From contig JAJEGU010000041.1 of assembly GCA_022819645.1 (NCBI GenBank), forward strand, positions 62,001 through 126,000: DNA of 64,000 bases, read 5' to 3'. The notes beneath the pieces are model-generated. The model was not told the DNA's origin and made no database searches. It saw nothing but the letters and a program-made list of their open reading frames with translations. Origin of the DNA: Pseudomonadales bacterium (GTDB taxonomy: Bacteria; Pseudomonadota; Gammaproteobacteria; Pseudomonadales; Pseudohongiellaceae). The translations under genes were made by a program, and so were the position numbers. This document shows, one piece after another, positions 17,198-27,474 of the stretch (the stretch's first letter is position 1; each line of letters starts with the position of its first letter).

Positions 17198-18472
17198 TTA
17201 CGCATAGCCTTCGGGCTGGCCGAGCATGCCCCGGGTGACCAGGACGATGCCATTGCGGGTGACCCGGAAGCCGGCGGCCTTGTCCTGCTCATGGTCGTGG
17301 CCTATGGTTACGCCGTCGGGAATCCAGCAGCCCCGGTCCACAATGACGTTCTTCAGTTTGCAATGGCGGCCGATATCGACCCCGGGCAGGATGACCGAGT
17401 TTTCCACGCTGCTGTAGGAGCGGATGCGCACATTGCTGAACAGCAGGGAGCGCCGCGCCATGGCGCCGGAAATGATGCAGCCGCCCGAAACCATGGAATC
17501 CACCGCCATGCCCCGGCGGCCATCGTCGTCAAAAACGAACTTCGCCGGCGGCAACTGCTCCTGATAGGTCCACAGCGGCCAATTGGTGTCGTACACATTG
17601 AAGCGCGGCTCGGTGTCGAGCAGCTCCATGTTCGCCTGCCAGAAGGAATCCAGGGTGCCCACATCGCGCCAGTAGGCGCGCTCGCCGGATTCCGAATCGC
17701 GAAAGGCGAAAGCCCGGACATGATGTTCCTCGATGAGGGAGGGAATGATGTCGTTGCCAAAGTCATGGCTCGACGCGGGGTTCTGGGCGTCCTTGATAAG
17801 CTGCTCGAAGAGAAATTCGGTGCGGAAGACATAATTGCCCATGGAAGCCAGGGTGAGCTCTTCGTTGCCGGGAACGGGCGTGGGTTTTGCGGGTTTTTCC
17901 GCAAAACCGATGACCCGGTTGTTCTCGTCCACCTGCATGACGCCATAGGCGTTGGCGGCTTCTTCCACGGGCACTTCCAGGCAGCAGACCGTCATGTCGG
18001 CGCCGCTCTTGGCGAAGTCCATGAGCATCTCGGAGTATTCCATCTGGTACACGTGGTCGCCGGACAGCACGAGAACGAACTCGGGGCTTTCGGCGCGGAT
18101 GATGTCGAGATTCTGGTAGATGGCGTCCGCCGTGCCCTGGTACCAGTCATCGGAATAGCGCTGGGAGGCGGGCAGCACTTCGACGAATTCGCCAAACTCC
18201 TTCTTGAAATGGCTCCAGCCCCGCACCAGATGGCGCACCAGGGAATGGGCCTTGTACTGGGTCAGCACGCCGATGCGGCGGATGCCGGAATTGACGCAGT
18301 TCGACAGGGGAAAGTCGATGATGCGGTACTTGCCGCCAAAATACAGCGCGGGTTTGGCTCGCCAGTTGGTCAGTTCGTACAGTCGGGAGCCGCGGCCGCC
18401 GGCGAGAATCAGGGCCAGGGTGGCCCGGGTCAGCCGGCTTCGGGGTGATCTGCCCTGCAATGGTTTTTGCAT
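17198..18472 (-). CDS. glgC: Glucose-1-phosphate adenylyltransferase
   Basis: Makes ADP-glucose from ATP and glucose-1-phosphate, the committed and usually allosterically controlled step of glycogen synthesis. 424 aa. The nucleotidyltransferase core starts [17 protein letters not shown], followed by [20 protein letters not shown] (substrate and activator contacts) and [12 protein letters not shown]. The C-terminal left-handed beta-helix is seen in [10 protein letters not shown] and [11 protein letters not shown]. The ATG at 18472 lies 29 bp after the glgP stop. The frame is open upstream, but that part is a shadow of glgP. Confidence 0.96.
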   Translation of the reverse strand: MQKPLQGRSPRSRLTRATLALILAGGRGSRLYELTNWRAKPALYFGGKYRIIDFPLSNCVNSGIRRIGVLTQYKAHSLVRHLVRGWSHFKKEFGEFVEVLPASQRYSDDWYQGTADAIYQNLDIIRAESPEFVLVLSGDHVYQMEYSEMLMDFAKSGADMTVCCLEVPVEEAANAYGVMQVDENNRVIGFAEKPAKPTPVPGNEELTLASMGNYVFRTEFLFEQLIKDAQNPASSHDFGNDIIPSLIEEHHVRAFAFRDSESGERAYWRDVGTLDSFWQANMELLDTEPRFNVYDTNWPLWTYQEQLPPAKFVFDDDGRRGMAVDSMVSGGCIISGAMARRSLLFSNVRIRSYSSVENSVILPGVDIGRHCKLKNVIVDRGCWIPDGVTIGHDHEQDKAAGFRVTRNGIVLVTRGMLGQPEGYA

Positions 18473-18501
18473 TGGTCCTGCCTCCGCCGCTGCGTTGCGA
18501 T

Positions 18502-21003
18502 TTACCTGCCTTGATACCAGATGCCGTCGCGGTAGTCCCTGATGGTGCGGTCGCTGGAAAAGCGGCCGCTGGCGGCGATATTGGCAATGCTCATGGGCGT
18601 CCAGCGCGCCGGGTCGGCAAAAGCCGCCGCCGCGCGCCGCTGGGCGTCGACATAGCCGCGAAAGTCCGCCGCGGTCATCCAGGGCTCGTGAGGGTGGCGA
18701 ATGGCGCCGATGATATCCCGAAAGACGCCTTCCCCGGCCAGGTCGAAGTGGCCGGATTCCAGCAGTTGCATCACCCGGGCGAGGTCGCTGTCGCCGGCGA
18801 TGATGGAGTCGGGCTGATAATTCGCCCGCCGCTCGCGGACCTGCCCGGCGGTGAGCCCGAACAGAAAGAAGTTGTCTTCGCCCACGGCGTCGAGAATTTC
18901 GATATTGGCGCCGTCCAGGGTGCCGATGGTGACCGCGCCGTTCATCATGAATTTCATGTTGCCGGTGCCGGAGGCCTCGTTGCCCGCGGTGGAGATCTGC
19001 TGTGACAGGTCCGTGCCGGGGCAGATGACTTCCATGGAAGTGACCCGGTAGTCCGGCAGGAAGGCGACCCGCAGCAAGTCCCGGCACGCGGGTTCGCCAT
19101 TGACCGCCTCGGCGACGTGGTTGACAAGCTGGAGGATGCGCTTGGCCATGACATAGCCCGGCGCCGCCTTGCCGCCGATGAGGACGCAGCGCGGCTGCAT
19201 TGGCCCGGCGTCGCCCCGGAGGATGCGGTCATGGAGGTGAATGATGTGCAGCACATTGAGCAGTTGCCGCTTGTATTCGTGGAAGCGCTTGACCTGCACG
19301 TCGAACAGCCATTCGGGATGGAAATCCACGCCGCATTCGCGCTGCACGAAATGCGCCAGCCGCTGCTTGTTGTCCCGCCGCACGGCAAGGAAGCGACTGG
19401 TGAACGCCGGGTCCGCGGCATGGGCATTGAGGCCTTCGAGCGCGTTCAGGTCCCGGGTCCAGCCGGCGCCGATGGTATCGGTGACAAGCCCGCCCAGGCC
19501 CCGATTGCAATGGGCCAGCCAGCGCCGGGGGGTGACGCCATTGGTCTTGCTGTTGAATTTTGCCGGCCACAGCTCGAAAAAATCGCGAAACAGGGTTTGC
19601 GTGAGCAGCTTGCTGTGCAATTCGGATACCCCGTTCACCGAAAAACTGCCGACGATGCCGAGATAGGCCATCCGCACCATGGGATGGTCGCCTCCGCTGA
19701 TGATCGACATGCGCTCGCGCCGGTCCTGATCTCCGGGCCAACGCGCTTCCACCCGGGCCAGGAAGCGCGCGTTGATCTCGAAGATGATGTCGATCAGGCG
19801 CGGCAGCAATTGTCCGAACAGGCTGACCCGCCAGGACTCCAGCGCTTCCGGCAGCAGGGTGTGGTTGGTGTAGGCCATGGTTTCGGTGGTGATGGCCCAG
19901 GCCGCATCCCAGGGCAGGCCGTGATCGTCGATGAGCAGCCGCATCATTTCGGCGATGGCCACCGTGGGATGGGTGTCGTTCAACTGGAATACGTTTTTCC
20001 CGGCGAAGTCGCTGAAGTCCTCGCCATGGTCCCGGGTCCAGCGCCAGATCACATCCTGCAGGCTCGCCGAGGCGAGGAAGTACTGCTGGCGCAGGCGCAG
20101 TTCCTTGCCGGCCTCGCTGGCGTCGCTGGGATACAGCACCATGGTGATCTGTTCGGCGAGGTTCTTGGCCGCCACGGCGTCGGTATAGCTGCCGGCATTG
20201 AATTCCGCCAGGTTGAATCTGTCGGTGGCTTCCGATTTCCACAGCCGCAGGGTGTTCACGGTCTGGTTGCGGTAGCCGGGGACCGGCAGATCCCAGGGCA
20301 CCGCGAGCACGTCGGTGGTATCGACCCAGCGCACCTGCAGTTCCCCGGTTTCGTCCTGATACTTGTCGAGGCGGCCGAAGAACTTGACCCGGCGGCTGGC
20401 GTCGGGGCTTTCGATTTCCCAGGGATTGCCATGGCGCAGCCAGGGGTCCGGCTGCTCGACCTGGACGCCCCCTTCGATGATCTGGCGGAACATGCCGTAT
20501 TCGTAGCGGATGCCGTAGCCGGTCACCGGAATCTCCAGGGTCGCGCAACTGTCGAGAAAGCAGGCGGCGAGACGGCCAAGGCCGCCATTGCCGAGCCCGG
20601 CGTCGGCTTCCTCTTCTTCCAGTTGTTCCAGGGCGCAGGACCAGGCCTTGAGGGCTTCGCGCACTTCCTCCCCGATATCGAGATTGAGCAGGGCATTGCC
20701 CAGGGTCCGCCCCATCAGGTATTCCATGGACAGATAGCTGACCCGCTTGACCCGGTCGCGGCGGTAGCGCTCCCGGGTGGCTCGCCAGCGGCCCACCATG
20801 CGGTCGCGAATCGTGATGGCCAGGGCGGTATAGAGATAATGACGGGACTCGCCGAACTCGTCGCGACCGAGGGTGTATTCGAAATGGCGATGCAGGTCGC
20901 GGCTGATGTCGGCGGCGGAATCTTCCGGGGCATGGGGCTCGCGCCGGGAATCTTCGGCTGGCAAGTCCGGCAGCGGCGCCCGGGAGTTCAACTTTCTTCC
21001 CAT
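18502..21003 (-). CDS. glgP: Glycogen phosphorylase
   Basis: Releases glucose-1-phosphate from glycogen with a PLP cofactor. 833 aa, the usual GT35 length. Conserved segments include [19 protein letters not shown], the [15 protein letters not shown] glycine loop, [19 protein letters not shown] and the C-terminal [15 protein letters not shown] with the PLP lysine. The start overlaps the end of glgX by 16 nt, which points to translational coupling of debranching and phosphorolysis. Confidence 0.96.
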   Translation of the reverse strand: MGRKLNSRAPLPDLPAEDSRREPHAPEDSAADISRDLHRHFEYTLGRDEFGESRHYLYTALAITIRDRMVGRWRATRERYRRDRVKRVSYLSMEYLMGRTLGNALLNLDIGEEVREALKAWSCALEQLEEEEADAGLGNGGLGRLAACFLDSCATLEIPVTGYGIRYEYGMFRQIIEGGVQVEQPDPWLRHGNPWEIESPDASRRVKFFGRLDKYQDETGELQVRWVDTTDVLAVPWDLPVPGYRNQTVNTLRLWKSEATDRFNLAEFNAGSYTDAVAAKNLAEQITMVLYPSDASEAGKELRLRQQYFLASASLQDVIWRWTRDHGEDFSDFAGKNVFQLNDTHPTVAIAEMMRLLIDDHGLPWDAAWAITTETMAYTNHTLLPEALESWRVSLFGQLLPRLIDIIFEINARFLARVEARWPGDQDRRERMSIISGGDHPMVRMAYLGIVGSFSVNGVSELHSKLLTQTLFRDFFELWPAKFNSKTNGVTPRRWLAHCNRGLGGLVTDTIGAGWTRDLNALEGLNAHAADPAFTSRFLAVRRDNKQRLAHFVQRECGVDFHPEWLFDVQVKRFHEYKRQLLNVLHIIHLHDRILRGDAGPMQPRCVLIGGKAAPGYVMAKRILQLVNHVAEAVNGEPACRDLLRVAFLPDYRVTSMEVICPGTDLSQQISTAGNEASGTGNMKFMMNGAVTIGTLDGANIEILDAVGEDNFFLFGLTAGQVRERRANYQPDSIIAGDSDLARVMQLLESGHFDLAGEGVFRDIIGAIRHPHEPWMTAADFRGYVDAQRRAAAAFADPARWTPMSIANIAASGRFSSDRTIRDYRDGIWYQGR

Positions 21004-23066
21004 TTTGCTGATGGATTCAGTAGCAGGCGCGCGGATTGTCCGGCCGCCGTGATGGTCCGGCCCGGAGCGAAAATCCCGTTTTCTGTTGGCTTGTTCAATG
21101 CAGTGGTATCCAGTAACAGTTCCCAGTTCCCTGCCGGTGCCCCGGGCAGGCGAAACTCGGCGTCTTCATCCGAAGCATTGAAGATCGCCAGCAGGCTTGC
21201 GCCGGCTTCCCGCAGCAGGTAGCCGAGCAGGCGCCGGTCGGGCTCGTGCCAGCGCGCGGCGCCCATGGGACTGCCGTCTTCCGCCAGCCATTCGATGTCG
21301 CCGTGGCGGTATTCCCTTCCCTGCAATGCCGGGAAGCGCCGCCGCAGGGCGAACAGCCTGGCGACGAATTCCCGCAATTCCCGACCGGCGGGGACAATGG
21401 AATCCCAGTCGATCCAGTTCAGTTCATTGTCCTGGCACCAGGCGTTGTTGTTGCCGCGCTGGCTGCGACCGAATTCGTCTCCCGCCGTGATCATCGGCAC
21501 GCCCTGGGAAAGCGCCAGGGTGGCCAGCAGATTGGCCTGCCGCCGCCAGCGACTGCTGTCCACAGCCGGGTCGGCGCTCGGCCCCTCAAAGCCGAAATTG
21601 TCGCTGAAGTTGCCCTTGTGACCGTCCCGGTTTTCTTCTCCGTTGGCTTCGTTGTGACGCTGTCCGTAACTCACCAGGTCACGCAGGGTGAAGCCGTCGT
21701 GACAGGCGATGTGGTTGATGCTTGCCCAGGGTTTGCGCCCGCCGGCTTCGAACAGGTCGCTGGAACCGTGCAGCCTGCGCCCCAGTTCGGGCAACTGTTC
21801 CGGGTCGCCGCGCCAGAAGCGGCGCATGGTATCACGATAGCGGTCGTTCCATTCCGCCCAGGGCGGTGGGAAGGCGCCCAGTTGGTAGCCGCCGGGGCCA
21901 AGGTCCCAGGGTTCCGCAATGAGCTTGACTCCGGCGAGGGCCGGATCCTCGGTCAACGCCTGGAACAGGGGCGCTCCAGGGTCGAATCCCCGTTCCCGGC
22001 GGCCAAGCATCGCCGCCAGATCAAACCGGAAGCCATCGACGCCCATTTCCCGAACCCAGTGGCGCAGGCTGTCCAGGATCAGACGCAGCACCTGGGGATG
22101 CGCGATGTTGATGCTGTTGCCGCAGCCGCTGTCGTTGATGTAGAAGCGCCGGTCGCCGGGGAGCAACTGGTAGTAGCTGCGATTGTCGATTCCCCGGTAA
22201 CTGAGTGTGGGGCCGAGCTGGTCGCCTTCGCAGGTATGGTTGAACACCACATCGAGAATGACTTCGAGGCCAGCCTCGTGGAGGGCGTCCACCATGGCGC
22301 GAAACTCGGCTGCGGCGTTCCGCCGGCCGTAGGCGGGGTGCGGGAAGAAGAAGTTCAGGCTGTTGTAGCCCCAATAGTTTGTCAGCCCCTTTTGGGCGAT
22401 GCCGTATTCACCGATGAAGGCGTGCACCGGCATCAGTTCCACCGTGGTGACGCCGAGGGATTTCAGGTAGCCGATGATTTCCGGCCGGGCCAGACCGGCG
22501 TAGCTGCCCCGCAGGGATTCCGGCAGCACCGGATGCAGATGGGTGAATCCCTTTACATGGCACTCGTAGATGACGGTCTGCGGCCAGGGGATCCGGGGGG
22601 AGGGTGCGATGGGTGTCCCATGGGGCGCGGCAAGATTGATGGGTGTCCCCTTGGGCATGAAGGGAGCATTGTCGCGGCGGTCGGGTACGAGGTCGAGTTC
22701 GGGATGATCCCGCTCGTAGCCGAAGTGTGATTCGTCCCAGCGGAACTCTCCCACCATCCCCCGGGCGAAAGGGTCGAGCAAAAGCTTGGCGGGATTGAAG
22801 CGGTGTCCGGCGTGTGGCGCGTAGGGGCCGTGCACGCGGTAGCCGTAACTGGCTCCCGCCGGAAGCCGGGGCACAAAACCGTGCCAGACGCCATGAGTCT
22901 GCTCCGGCAGGAACAGGCTTTCGATCGGATGCCTGCCGCTCGGGTCAAAAAGACAGAGTTCAACGGCCTCGGCATGGGCGGAGTACAGGGAAAACCAGCC
23001 GCCTTCCCGGTCCCGCCGCGCGCCCTGAAAGTCCGGATCGCCAGCCTCGATTTCCTTGCTCGCCAT
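20988..23066 (-). CDS. glgX: Glycogen debranching enzyme (GH13, isoamylase-like)
   Basis: Cleaves alpha-1,6 branches of limit dextrin. 692 aa: an N-terminal CBM48-like domain (SLYSAHAEAVELCLFDPSG), a GH13 barrel with VILDVVFNHT, VDGFRFDLA (catalytic nucleophile Asp) and LIAEPWD (acid/base Glu), then a C-terminal beta domain. GDEFGRSQRGNNNAWCQDNEL is the typical GlgX/TreX segment. It lies 8 bp after glgB and overlaps glgP. Confidence 0.95.
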   Translation of the reverse strand: MASKEIEAGDPDFQGARRDREGGWFSLYSAHAEAVELCLFDPSGRHPIESLFLPEQTHGVWHGFVPRLPAGASYGYRVHGPYAPHAGHRFNPAKLLLDPFARGMVGEFRWDESHFGYERDHPELDLVPDRRDNAPFMPKGTPINLAAPHGTPIAPSPRIPWPQTVIYECHVKGFTHLHPVLPESLRGSYAGLARPEIIGYLKSLGVTTVELMPVHAFIGEYGIAQKGLTNYWGYNSLNFFFPHPAYGRRNAAAEFRAMVDALHEAGLEVILDVVFNHTCEGDQLGPTLSYRGIDNRSYYQLLPGDRRFYINDSGCGNSINIAHPQVLRLILDSLRHWVREMGVDGFRFDLAAMLGRRERGFDPGAPLFQALTEDPALAGVKLIAEPWDLGPGGYQLGAFPPPWAEWNDRYRDTMRRFWRGDPEQLPELGRRLHGSSDLFEAGGRKPWASINHIACHDGFTLRDLVSYGQRHNEANGEENRDGHKGNFSDNFGFEGPSADPAVDSSRWRRQANLLATLALSQGVPMITAGDEFGRSQRGNNNAWCQDNELNWIDWDSIVPAGRELREFVARLFALRRRFPALQGREYRHGDIEWLAEDGSPMGAARWHEPDRRLLGYLLREAGASLLAIFNASDEDAEFRLPGAPAGNWELLLDTTALNKPTENGIFAPGRTITAAGQSARLLLNPSAKWEES

Positions 23067-23074
23067 TTTTGCTG

Positions 23075-25090
23075 TCAGTTACCGAGATGGAGCAGGTACA
23101 CAGTGGCCAGTGGTGGCAGGCAAAGCAGCACGGAATGTGGTTGGCCGTCCCAGGGAATGTCCTGGCTCTCCAGGTCGCCGCCGTTGCCCTGGCCGCTGCC
23201 GCCGTATTCTTTCGCGTCGGAATTGAGGCATTCGCGATACCCGCCCGGCAATGGGACACCCACTCGATAGTACGGGTGACATTCCGGGGTCAGATTGGAA
23301 ATCGAGAGCAATGCGCTGTCCTCGCCGAATCTGAGCCAGGCATAGACCGAAAGCTGGCTGCTGTCCGCCTGCAGCCACCGGAACCCTGCGGGGTCCGCAT
23401 CGCCTTCATGCAGCGCCGGTGTTTGCCGGTAGAGGAAATTCAGGTCCCGCAGCAGTTGCAGCATCCCCCGGTGCCTGGGGTCTTCCAGCAAGTGCCAGTC
23501 CAGGCTGCGGTCATGGTCCCATTCGCGTCGCTGGCCGAACTCGCCACCCATGAACAGCAGCTTCTTGCCGGGATGCGCCCACATGAAGCCGTACAGCGCC
23601 CGCAGGTTGGCGAACTTGCGCCAGTCATCGCCGGGCATTTTCTCCAGCAGGGAAGACTTGCCGTGGACGACTTCGTCGTGGCTCAGCGGCAACACGAAAT
23701 TCTCGCTCCAGGCGTAATGGGTGCCGAAGGTCATTTCATTGTGGTGGTACTTGCGGTGGATCGGGTCCCGCCGCATGTAGCCGAGGCAGTCATTCATCCA
23801 GCCCATGTTCCACTTGTAGCCGAAACCGAGCCCGCCCTCGTGAACCGGATGACTGACGCCGGGCCAGGCGGTGGATTCCTCGGCGATCAGCATGACGCCG
23901 GGATGGTTGCGGTACACGCGGGCATTGACCTTGCGCAGCAATTCCACGGCTTCGAGATTTTCCCGGCCGCCCCGGGCATTGGGCAGCCACTCCCCCGGCT
24001 CGCGGCTGTAGTCCAGATACAGCATGGAAGCCACGGCATCCACCCGCAGTCCGTCGAAATGGAATTCATCGATCCAGTAATTGGCGTTGCTGAGCAGATA
24101 GCTCGCCACTTCCCTGCGGCCGAAGTTGTAGACCAGGGTTTGCCAGTCCGGATGAAAGCCCCGGCGCGGGTCCTCGTGTTCGTACAGGCAGGTGCCGTCA
24201 AAGCGGCCAAGGCCGTGCGGGTCGCCGGGAAAATGCCCGGGGGCCCAGTCGAGCAGCACGCCGATTCCCTGGCGGTGGCATTCGTTGATGAAGTGTTTCA
24301 ATTCATTGGGCGTGCCAAAACGGATGCTCGGCGCATACAGGCCAATGGGCTGGTAGCCCCAGGAACCGCCGAAGGGGTATTCGCTCAGGGGCATGAACTC
24401 GATATGGGTAAAACCCGTTTCCAGCACATGGGGGATCAATTCCCGGGCGAGTTCGCGGTAGCTGAGATAGCGGTTGTCCTCGTCCGGCTTGCGGCGCCAG
24501 GAGCCGGCGTGGACTTCGTAGATCGACACCGGTTTGCGCAGCAGCCCGCCGTTGTCCCGCTGTTCGATCCAGCCCTGATCGCTCCAGGGGAATTCTTCCT
24601 CGAACAGCAATCGGGAAGCATCCCCGGGTGGATGCTGCATCGAGCGGGCGAATGGGTCGGCTTTGAGCGGCAGCAACTCACCTCCTGCATCGTGTATTTC
24701 GTACTTGTACAGGTGCTGGTTGCGGGCCTCGGCGACAAAGACTTCCCATACCCCCGAGGATTGCACCGGCGTCATGGGATGGCGATTGCCGTTCCAGCCA
24801 TTGAAATCTCCCACTACGGCCACCCGGCTGGCATTGGGCGCCCAGACGGCAAAGCGCACGCCGGTCTTGCCGTTTTCGGTGTGCAGATGCGGCCCAAGCC
24901 AGCGCCAGGCGTTTTCCGCGCTGCCCTCGTTGAACAGGTAGACGTCCTGCTGCGAGTGGATGTCCCGTGAGTTTTGTTCCCCGTCATTCCTGGCGAAGTC
25001 GCAGGATCTCGCGGGGAGGGCCCCGCTTGAGATTCTGCGGCTGCGCGCAGAATGACGCTTGTTCCGATGGCTGTCCTTTGGCCGCGGCAT
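23075..25090 (-). CDS. glgB: 1,4-alpha-glucan branching enzyme
   Basis: Adds alpha-1,6 branches to glycogen. From the ATG at 25090 it is 671 aa. The CBM48 domain (VRFAVWAPNASRVAVVGDFN) is followed by the GH13 barrel with VLLDWAPGHFPGD, FDGLRVDAVASMLYLDYSR (nucleophile Asp) and LIAEESTAWPGVS (Glu), then GQRREWDHDRSLDWHLL. The start lies 4 bp after the pgi stop. The first roughly 35 codons run through a REP-like repeat (24983-25056) and encode Arg/Ser-rich sequence foreign to GlgB; conservation begins only at about DVYLFNEGSAENAWRWLG. No in-frame ATG, GTG or TTG occurs between the repeat and that point, so an unusual start or a real extension must be considered. Confidence 0.93.
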   Translation of the reverse strand: MPRPKDSHRNKRHSARSRRISSGALPARSCDFARNDGEQNSRDIHSQQDVYLFNEGSAENAWRWLGPHLHTENGKTGVRFAVWAPNASRVAVVGDFNGWNGNRHPMTPVQSSGVWEVFVAEARNQHLYKYEIHDAGGELLPLKADPFARSMQHPPGDASRLLFEEEFPWSDQGWIEQRDNGGLLRKPVSIYEVHAGSWRRKPDEDNRYLSYRELARELIPHVLETGFTHIEFMPLSEYPFGGSWGYQPIGLYAPSIRFGTPNELKHFINECHRQGIGVLLDWAPGHFPGDPHGLGRFDGTCLYEHEDPRRGFHPDWQTLVYNFGRREVASYLLSNANYWIDEFHFDGLRVDAVASMLYLDYSREPGEWLPNARGGRENLEAVELLRKVNARVYRNHPGVMLIAEESTAWPGVSHPVHEGGLGFGYKWNMGWMNDCLGYMRRDPIHRKYHHNEMTFGTHYAWSENFVLPLSHDEVVHGKSSLLEKMPGDDWRKFANLRALYGFMWAHPGKKLLFMGGEFGQRREWDHDRSLDWHLLEDPRHRGMLQLLRDLNFLYRQTPALHEGDADPAGFRWLQADSSQLSVYAWLRFGEDSALLSISNLTPECHPYYRVGVPLPGGYRECLNSDAKEYGGSGQGNGGDLESQDIPWDGQPHSVLLCLPPLATVYLLHLGN
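24983..25056. repeat. REP-like imperfect palindrome at the glgB 5' end
   Basis: Outer arms GTCATTC and GAATGAC enclose about 34-bp imperfect arms meeting at CGCGGGGAGGGCCCCGC. The pattern (GATTCTGCGGCTGCGCGCAG close to GAATGAC) is like widespread REP elements that normally lie between genes. Here it falls inside the apparent glgB reading frame, just after pgi. Confidence 0.75.
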
Positions 25091-25094
25091 GGAA

Positions 25095-26672
25095 TTACCA
25101 GCCCAGCCTTTTGAGCAGATGGCTCGAGCCGGCGTCCAGCGTTTCGAGTTCGGGTTCGGCGGCGAGCAGGGCATTGGCGAGTTGCTTGCCAAGCTCGACT
25201 CCCCACTGGTCGAAGGAATTGATCCGCCACAGGCTGCCCTGTACGAAAACCTTGTGTTCGTAGAGGGCGATGAGGGCGCCGAAGGAATCGGGGGTCAGGC
25301 TTTCCAGCAGCAGTACATTGGACGGGCGATTGCCGGCCTGCCTGCGCCAGGGCGGCAGCCCGGCGGATTGCCTGCCCATCATGAGCGCGGCGGACTGGGC
25401 AACCAGATTGGCGAGCAGGGCGCGGTGGTGCCTTGGCGCGCTGAGCCGGTCCTCGGCGACGCCGATGAAATCCACCGGAACCCGATGCGTTCCCTGGTGC
25501 AGCAACTGGAAGAAGCTGTGCTGGCCATTGGTTCCGGTCTGGCCCCAGACGATGGGCCCTGTGGCGCCTGCCACGGCTTCACCGGTCAAGGTCACGGACT
25601 TGCCATTGCTCTCCATGTCGAGCTGCTGCAGATAGGCAGGCAACTGCCCCAGCCGCTCGCAGTAGGGAATGACGGCCTGGCTTTCCGCCTTGAGGAAACT
25701 GGCGTACCAGACGCCGAGCAGGGCCATGATGACCGGCATGTTCCGCGCTGCGGGCGCGGTGCGGAAATGCCGGTCCATGTTTCGCGCGCCGGCGAGCATC
25801 GAGCTGAAATGCTCGAAACCGATTCGGATGGCGATGCTGAGCCCGATGGATGACCACAGCGAATAGCGACCGCCGACCCATTCGCCGAATTCCAGCAACT
25901 GGTCCCGGGGAATTCCCGCCTGCATCGCCTTGCCCGGCGCCGCGGTGACGCCGATGAAATGCGGCGAGGCGAAGGGGTTTTCCAGACCAAGCCGCTCCCG
26001 GAACCAGGCGGCCGCGGTGTGCGCGTTGAGCAGGGTCTCCGAGGTGGTGAACGACTTGCTCGAAACAATGACCAGGGTGGTTTCCGGGTCGAGGCCCGCC
26101 AGGGTCGAGCGGATCGGCTCGCCATCCACATTGCTGAGAAAATGGCTGCGAATCTCCTTGTGGGCGTATTCCTTCAACGCTTCACAGGCCAGTTTCGGCC
26201 CGAGGTCCGAACCGCCGATACCCAGATTGACCACATCGCGAATCGGTTTGCCGGTGGCGCCAGGCCATTGGCCGGCGCGGATTCTCGCGCTGATTGCCTT
26301 GATTCGCCCGAGCTGCGATTCGATTTCCCTCGCCAATTCACCCAGCCCGTCGGCCTCCATCTCCCCGGCGGTGGCGCGCAGGGCGGTGTGGAGCACGGGC
26401 CGCCGCTCGCTGGCATTGATCGCTTCGCCGCGGAACATGCTTTCCCGGTGTCCCGCCAGGGGAGAATTTTCCGCAAGCGCGAGCAGGACATCCATGATCT
26501 CGTCGCTCACCAGATTGCGGGAATAGTCGAGATACAGACCCGCGGCGGAAAGCTGATAGCGGCTGGCGCGGTCCGGCCCGAGCAGCGGGCGAAAGTCCGC
26601 CTGCCCCTGACTTTCGGCGAGGTCGATCAGTTGCCGCCACTGGCGGGTTTCGGCAATGCTGGATGTTTCCAC
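25095..26672 (-). CDS. pgi: Glucose-6-phosphate isomerase
   Basis: Interconverts glucose-6-phosphate and fructose-6-phosphate. 525 aa. Recognisable blocks are VVNLGIGGSDLGP, VSSKSFTTSETLLNA, GGRYSLWSSIGLSIAI (signature), QLDMESNGKSV, GQTGTNGQHSFFQLLHQG (catalytic His) and LYEHKVFVQGSLWRINSFDQ (signature 2 with the catalytic Lys further on). It lies between the TonB-like gene (13 bp) and glgB (4 bp), linking glycogen turnover with central metabolism. Confidence 0.96.
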   Translation of the reverse strand: METSSIAETRQWRQLIDLAESQGQADFRPLLGPDRASRYQLSAAGLYLDYSRNLVSDEIMDVLLALAENSPLAGHRESMFRGEAINASERRPVLHTALRATAGEMEADGLGELAREIESQLGRIKAISARIRAGQWPGATGKPIRDVVNLGIGGSDLGPKLACEALKEYAHKEIRSHFLSNVDGEPIRSTLAGLDPETTLVIVSSKSFTTSETLLNAHTAAAWFRERLGLENPFASPHFIGVTAAPGKAMQAGIPRDQLLEFGEWVGGRYSLWSSIGLSIAIRIGFEHFSSMLAGARNMDRHFRTAPAARNMPVIMALLGVWYASFLKAESQAVIPYCERLGQLPAYLQQLDMESNGKSVTLTGEAVAGATGPIVWGQTGTNGQHSFFQLLHQGTHRVPVDFIGVAEDRLSAPRHHRALLANLVAQSAALMMGRQSAGLPPWRRQAGNRPSNVLLLESLTPDSFGALIALYEHKVFVQGSLWRINSFDQWGVELGKQLANALLAAEPELETLDAGSSHLLKRLGW

Positions 26673-26685
26673 GGGGAGATCTTGC

Positions 26686-27438
26686 CTAGGGCAAATTCCA
26701 GTTGAAGCGGTGGGTGACGCCTTCCACGGCTACCGCTTCATTATCCACGACACGGGGCTGGTAGCGCAGGCGGGATGCGGCGCGCAGGGCGGCCTGTTCG
26801 AAAATCGCCGGCGGATTGGCTTCGATCACCATGAGATCGCGCACGCCGCCGTTTTCGGTGATGGTGAATTCCACCACCACATGGCCTTCAAGTCCCTGCT
26901 TCCGGGCGAATTCGGGATACTGTGGCGTGACGAAACTCGCCGACAGGTACTCCCGGAAATTCGGCTCCTCGGGCGGAGCGTCCACGAGCAATTCTTCGCG
27001 ATTGTCCAACTTGAACTGGAAAACATAGCGCACGTCGCGCACCATGCGGTTGAGAATATTGTCGAAATTCATCCGCCGGGCGGCATTGATCGCGGCGCGC
27101 TCAAAATACCCGGTGGGCTGCTGATTGATCACGTCGATGGTGTCGGGGATGACCGTGCCGCTTTCGTCCACGGTGAAGGCGAGCATGACCCAGCCTTCTA
27201 TGCCCAGGGTGCGGGCCTGGAGCGGGTAAACCGGCTGCGGCGCATCGAACACCACCAGGCCCCGGGTGGAATTGGGCGGCGCGTTGGCGGTGGAAGGCGA
27301 AGTGGACAATCCGTCGAGGCTTACGCCGCCGCATCCGGCAAGCACGGCAAGGCCGAAGGCCAGACACGCGCCTCGCAATCGTCTGCGCCCGGTTCTCGTG
27401 ATGAATCCGCCGGGCTTTGCCTGGGCCGCCTGGAACAT
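26686..27438 (-). CDS. TonB-like lipoprotein with two TonB C-terminal domains
   Basis: 250 aa. The N terminus has a basic stretch, a hydrophobic core and LAVLAGC, a lipobox, so the protein is probably a lipoprotein rather than the usual inner-membrane-anchored TonB. Two TonB_C-like domains follow: PVYPLQARTLGIEGWVMLAF (about residues 70-145) and PQYPEFARKQGLEGHVVVEF (about 165-248). It lacks the Pro-rich periplasm-spanning linker. It lies between a TonB-dependent receptor (36 bp upstream) and pgi, suggesting a receptor-specific energising or periplasmic adaptor role; that is inference. Confidence 0.8.
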   Translation of the reverse strand: MFQAAQAKPGGFITRTGRRRLRGACLAFGLAVLAGCGGVSLDGLSTSPSTANAPPNSTRGLVVFDAPQPVYPLQARTLGIEGWVMLAFTVDESGTVIPDTIDVINQQPTGYFERAAINAARRMNFDNILNRMVRDVRYVFQFKLDNREELLVDAPPEEPNFREYLSASFVTPQYPEFARKQGLEGHVVVEFTITENGGVRDLMVIEANPPAIFEQAALRAASRLRYQPRVVDNEAVAVEGVTHRFNWNLP

Positions 27439-27474
27439 GGCCAGTCTTTGCGTCCGGAAACTCTGCGCAATGGA

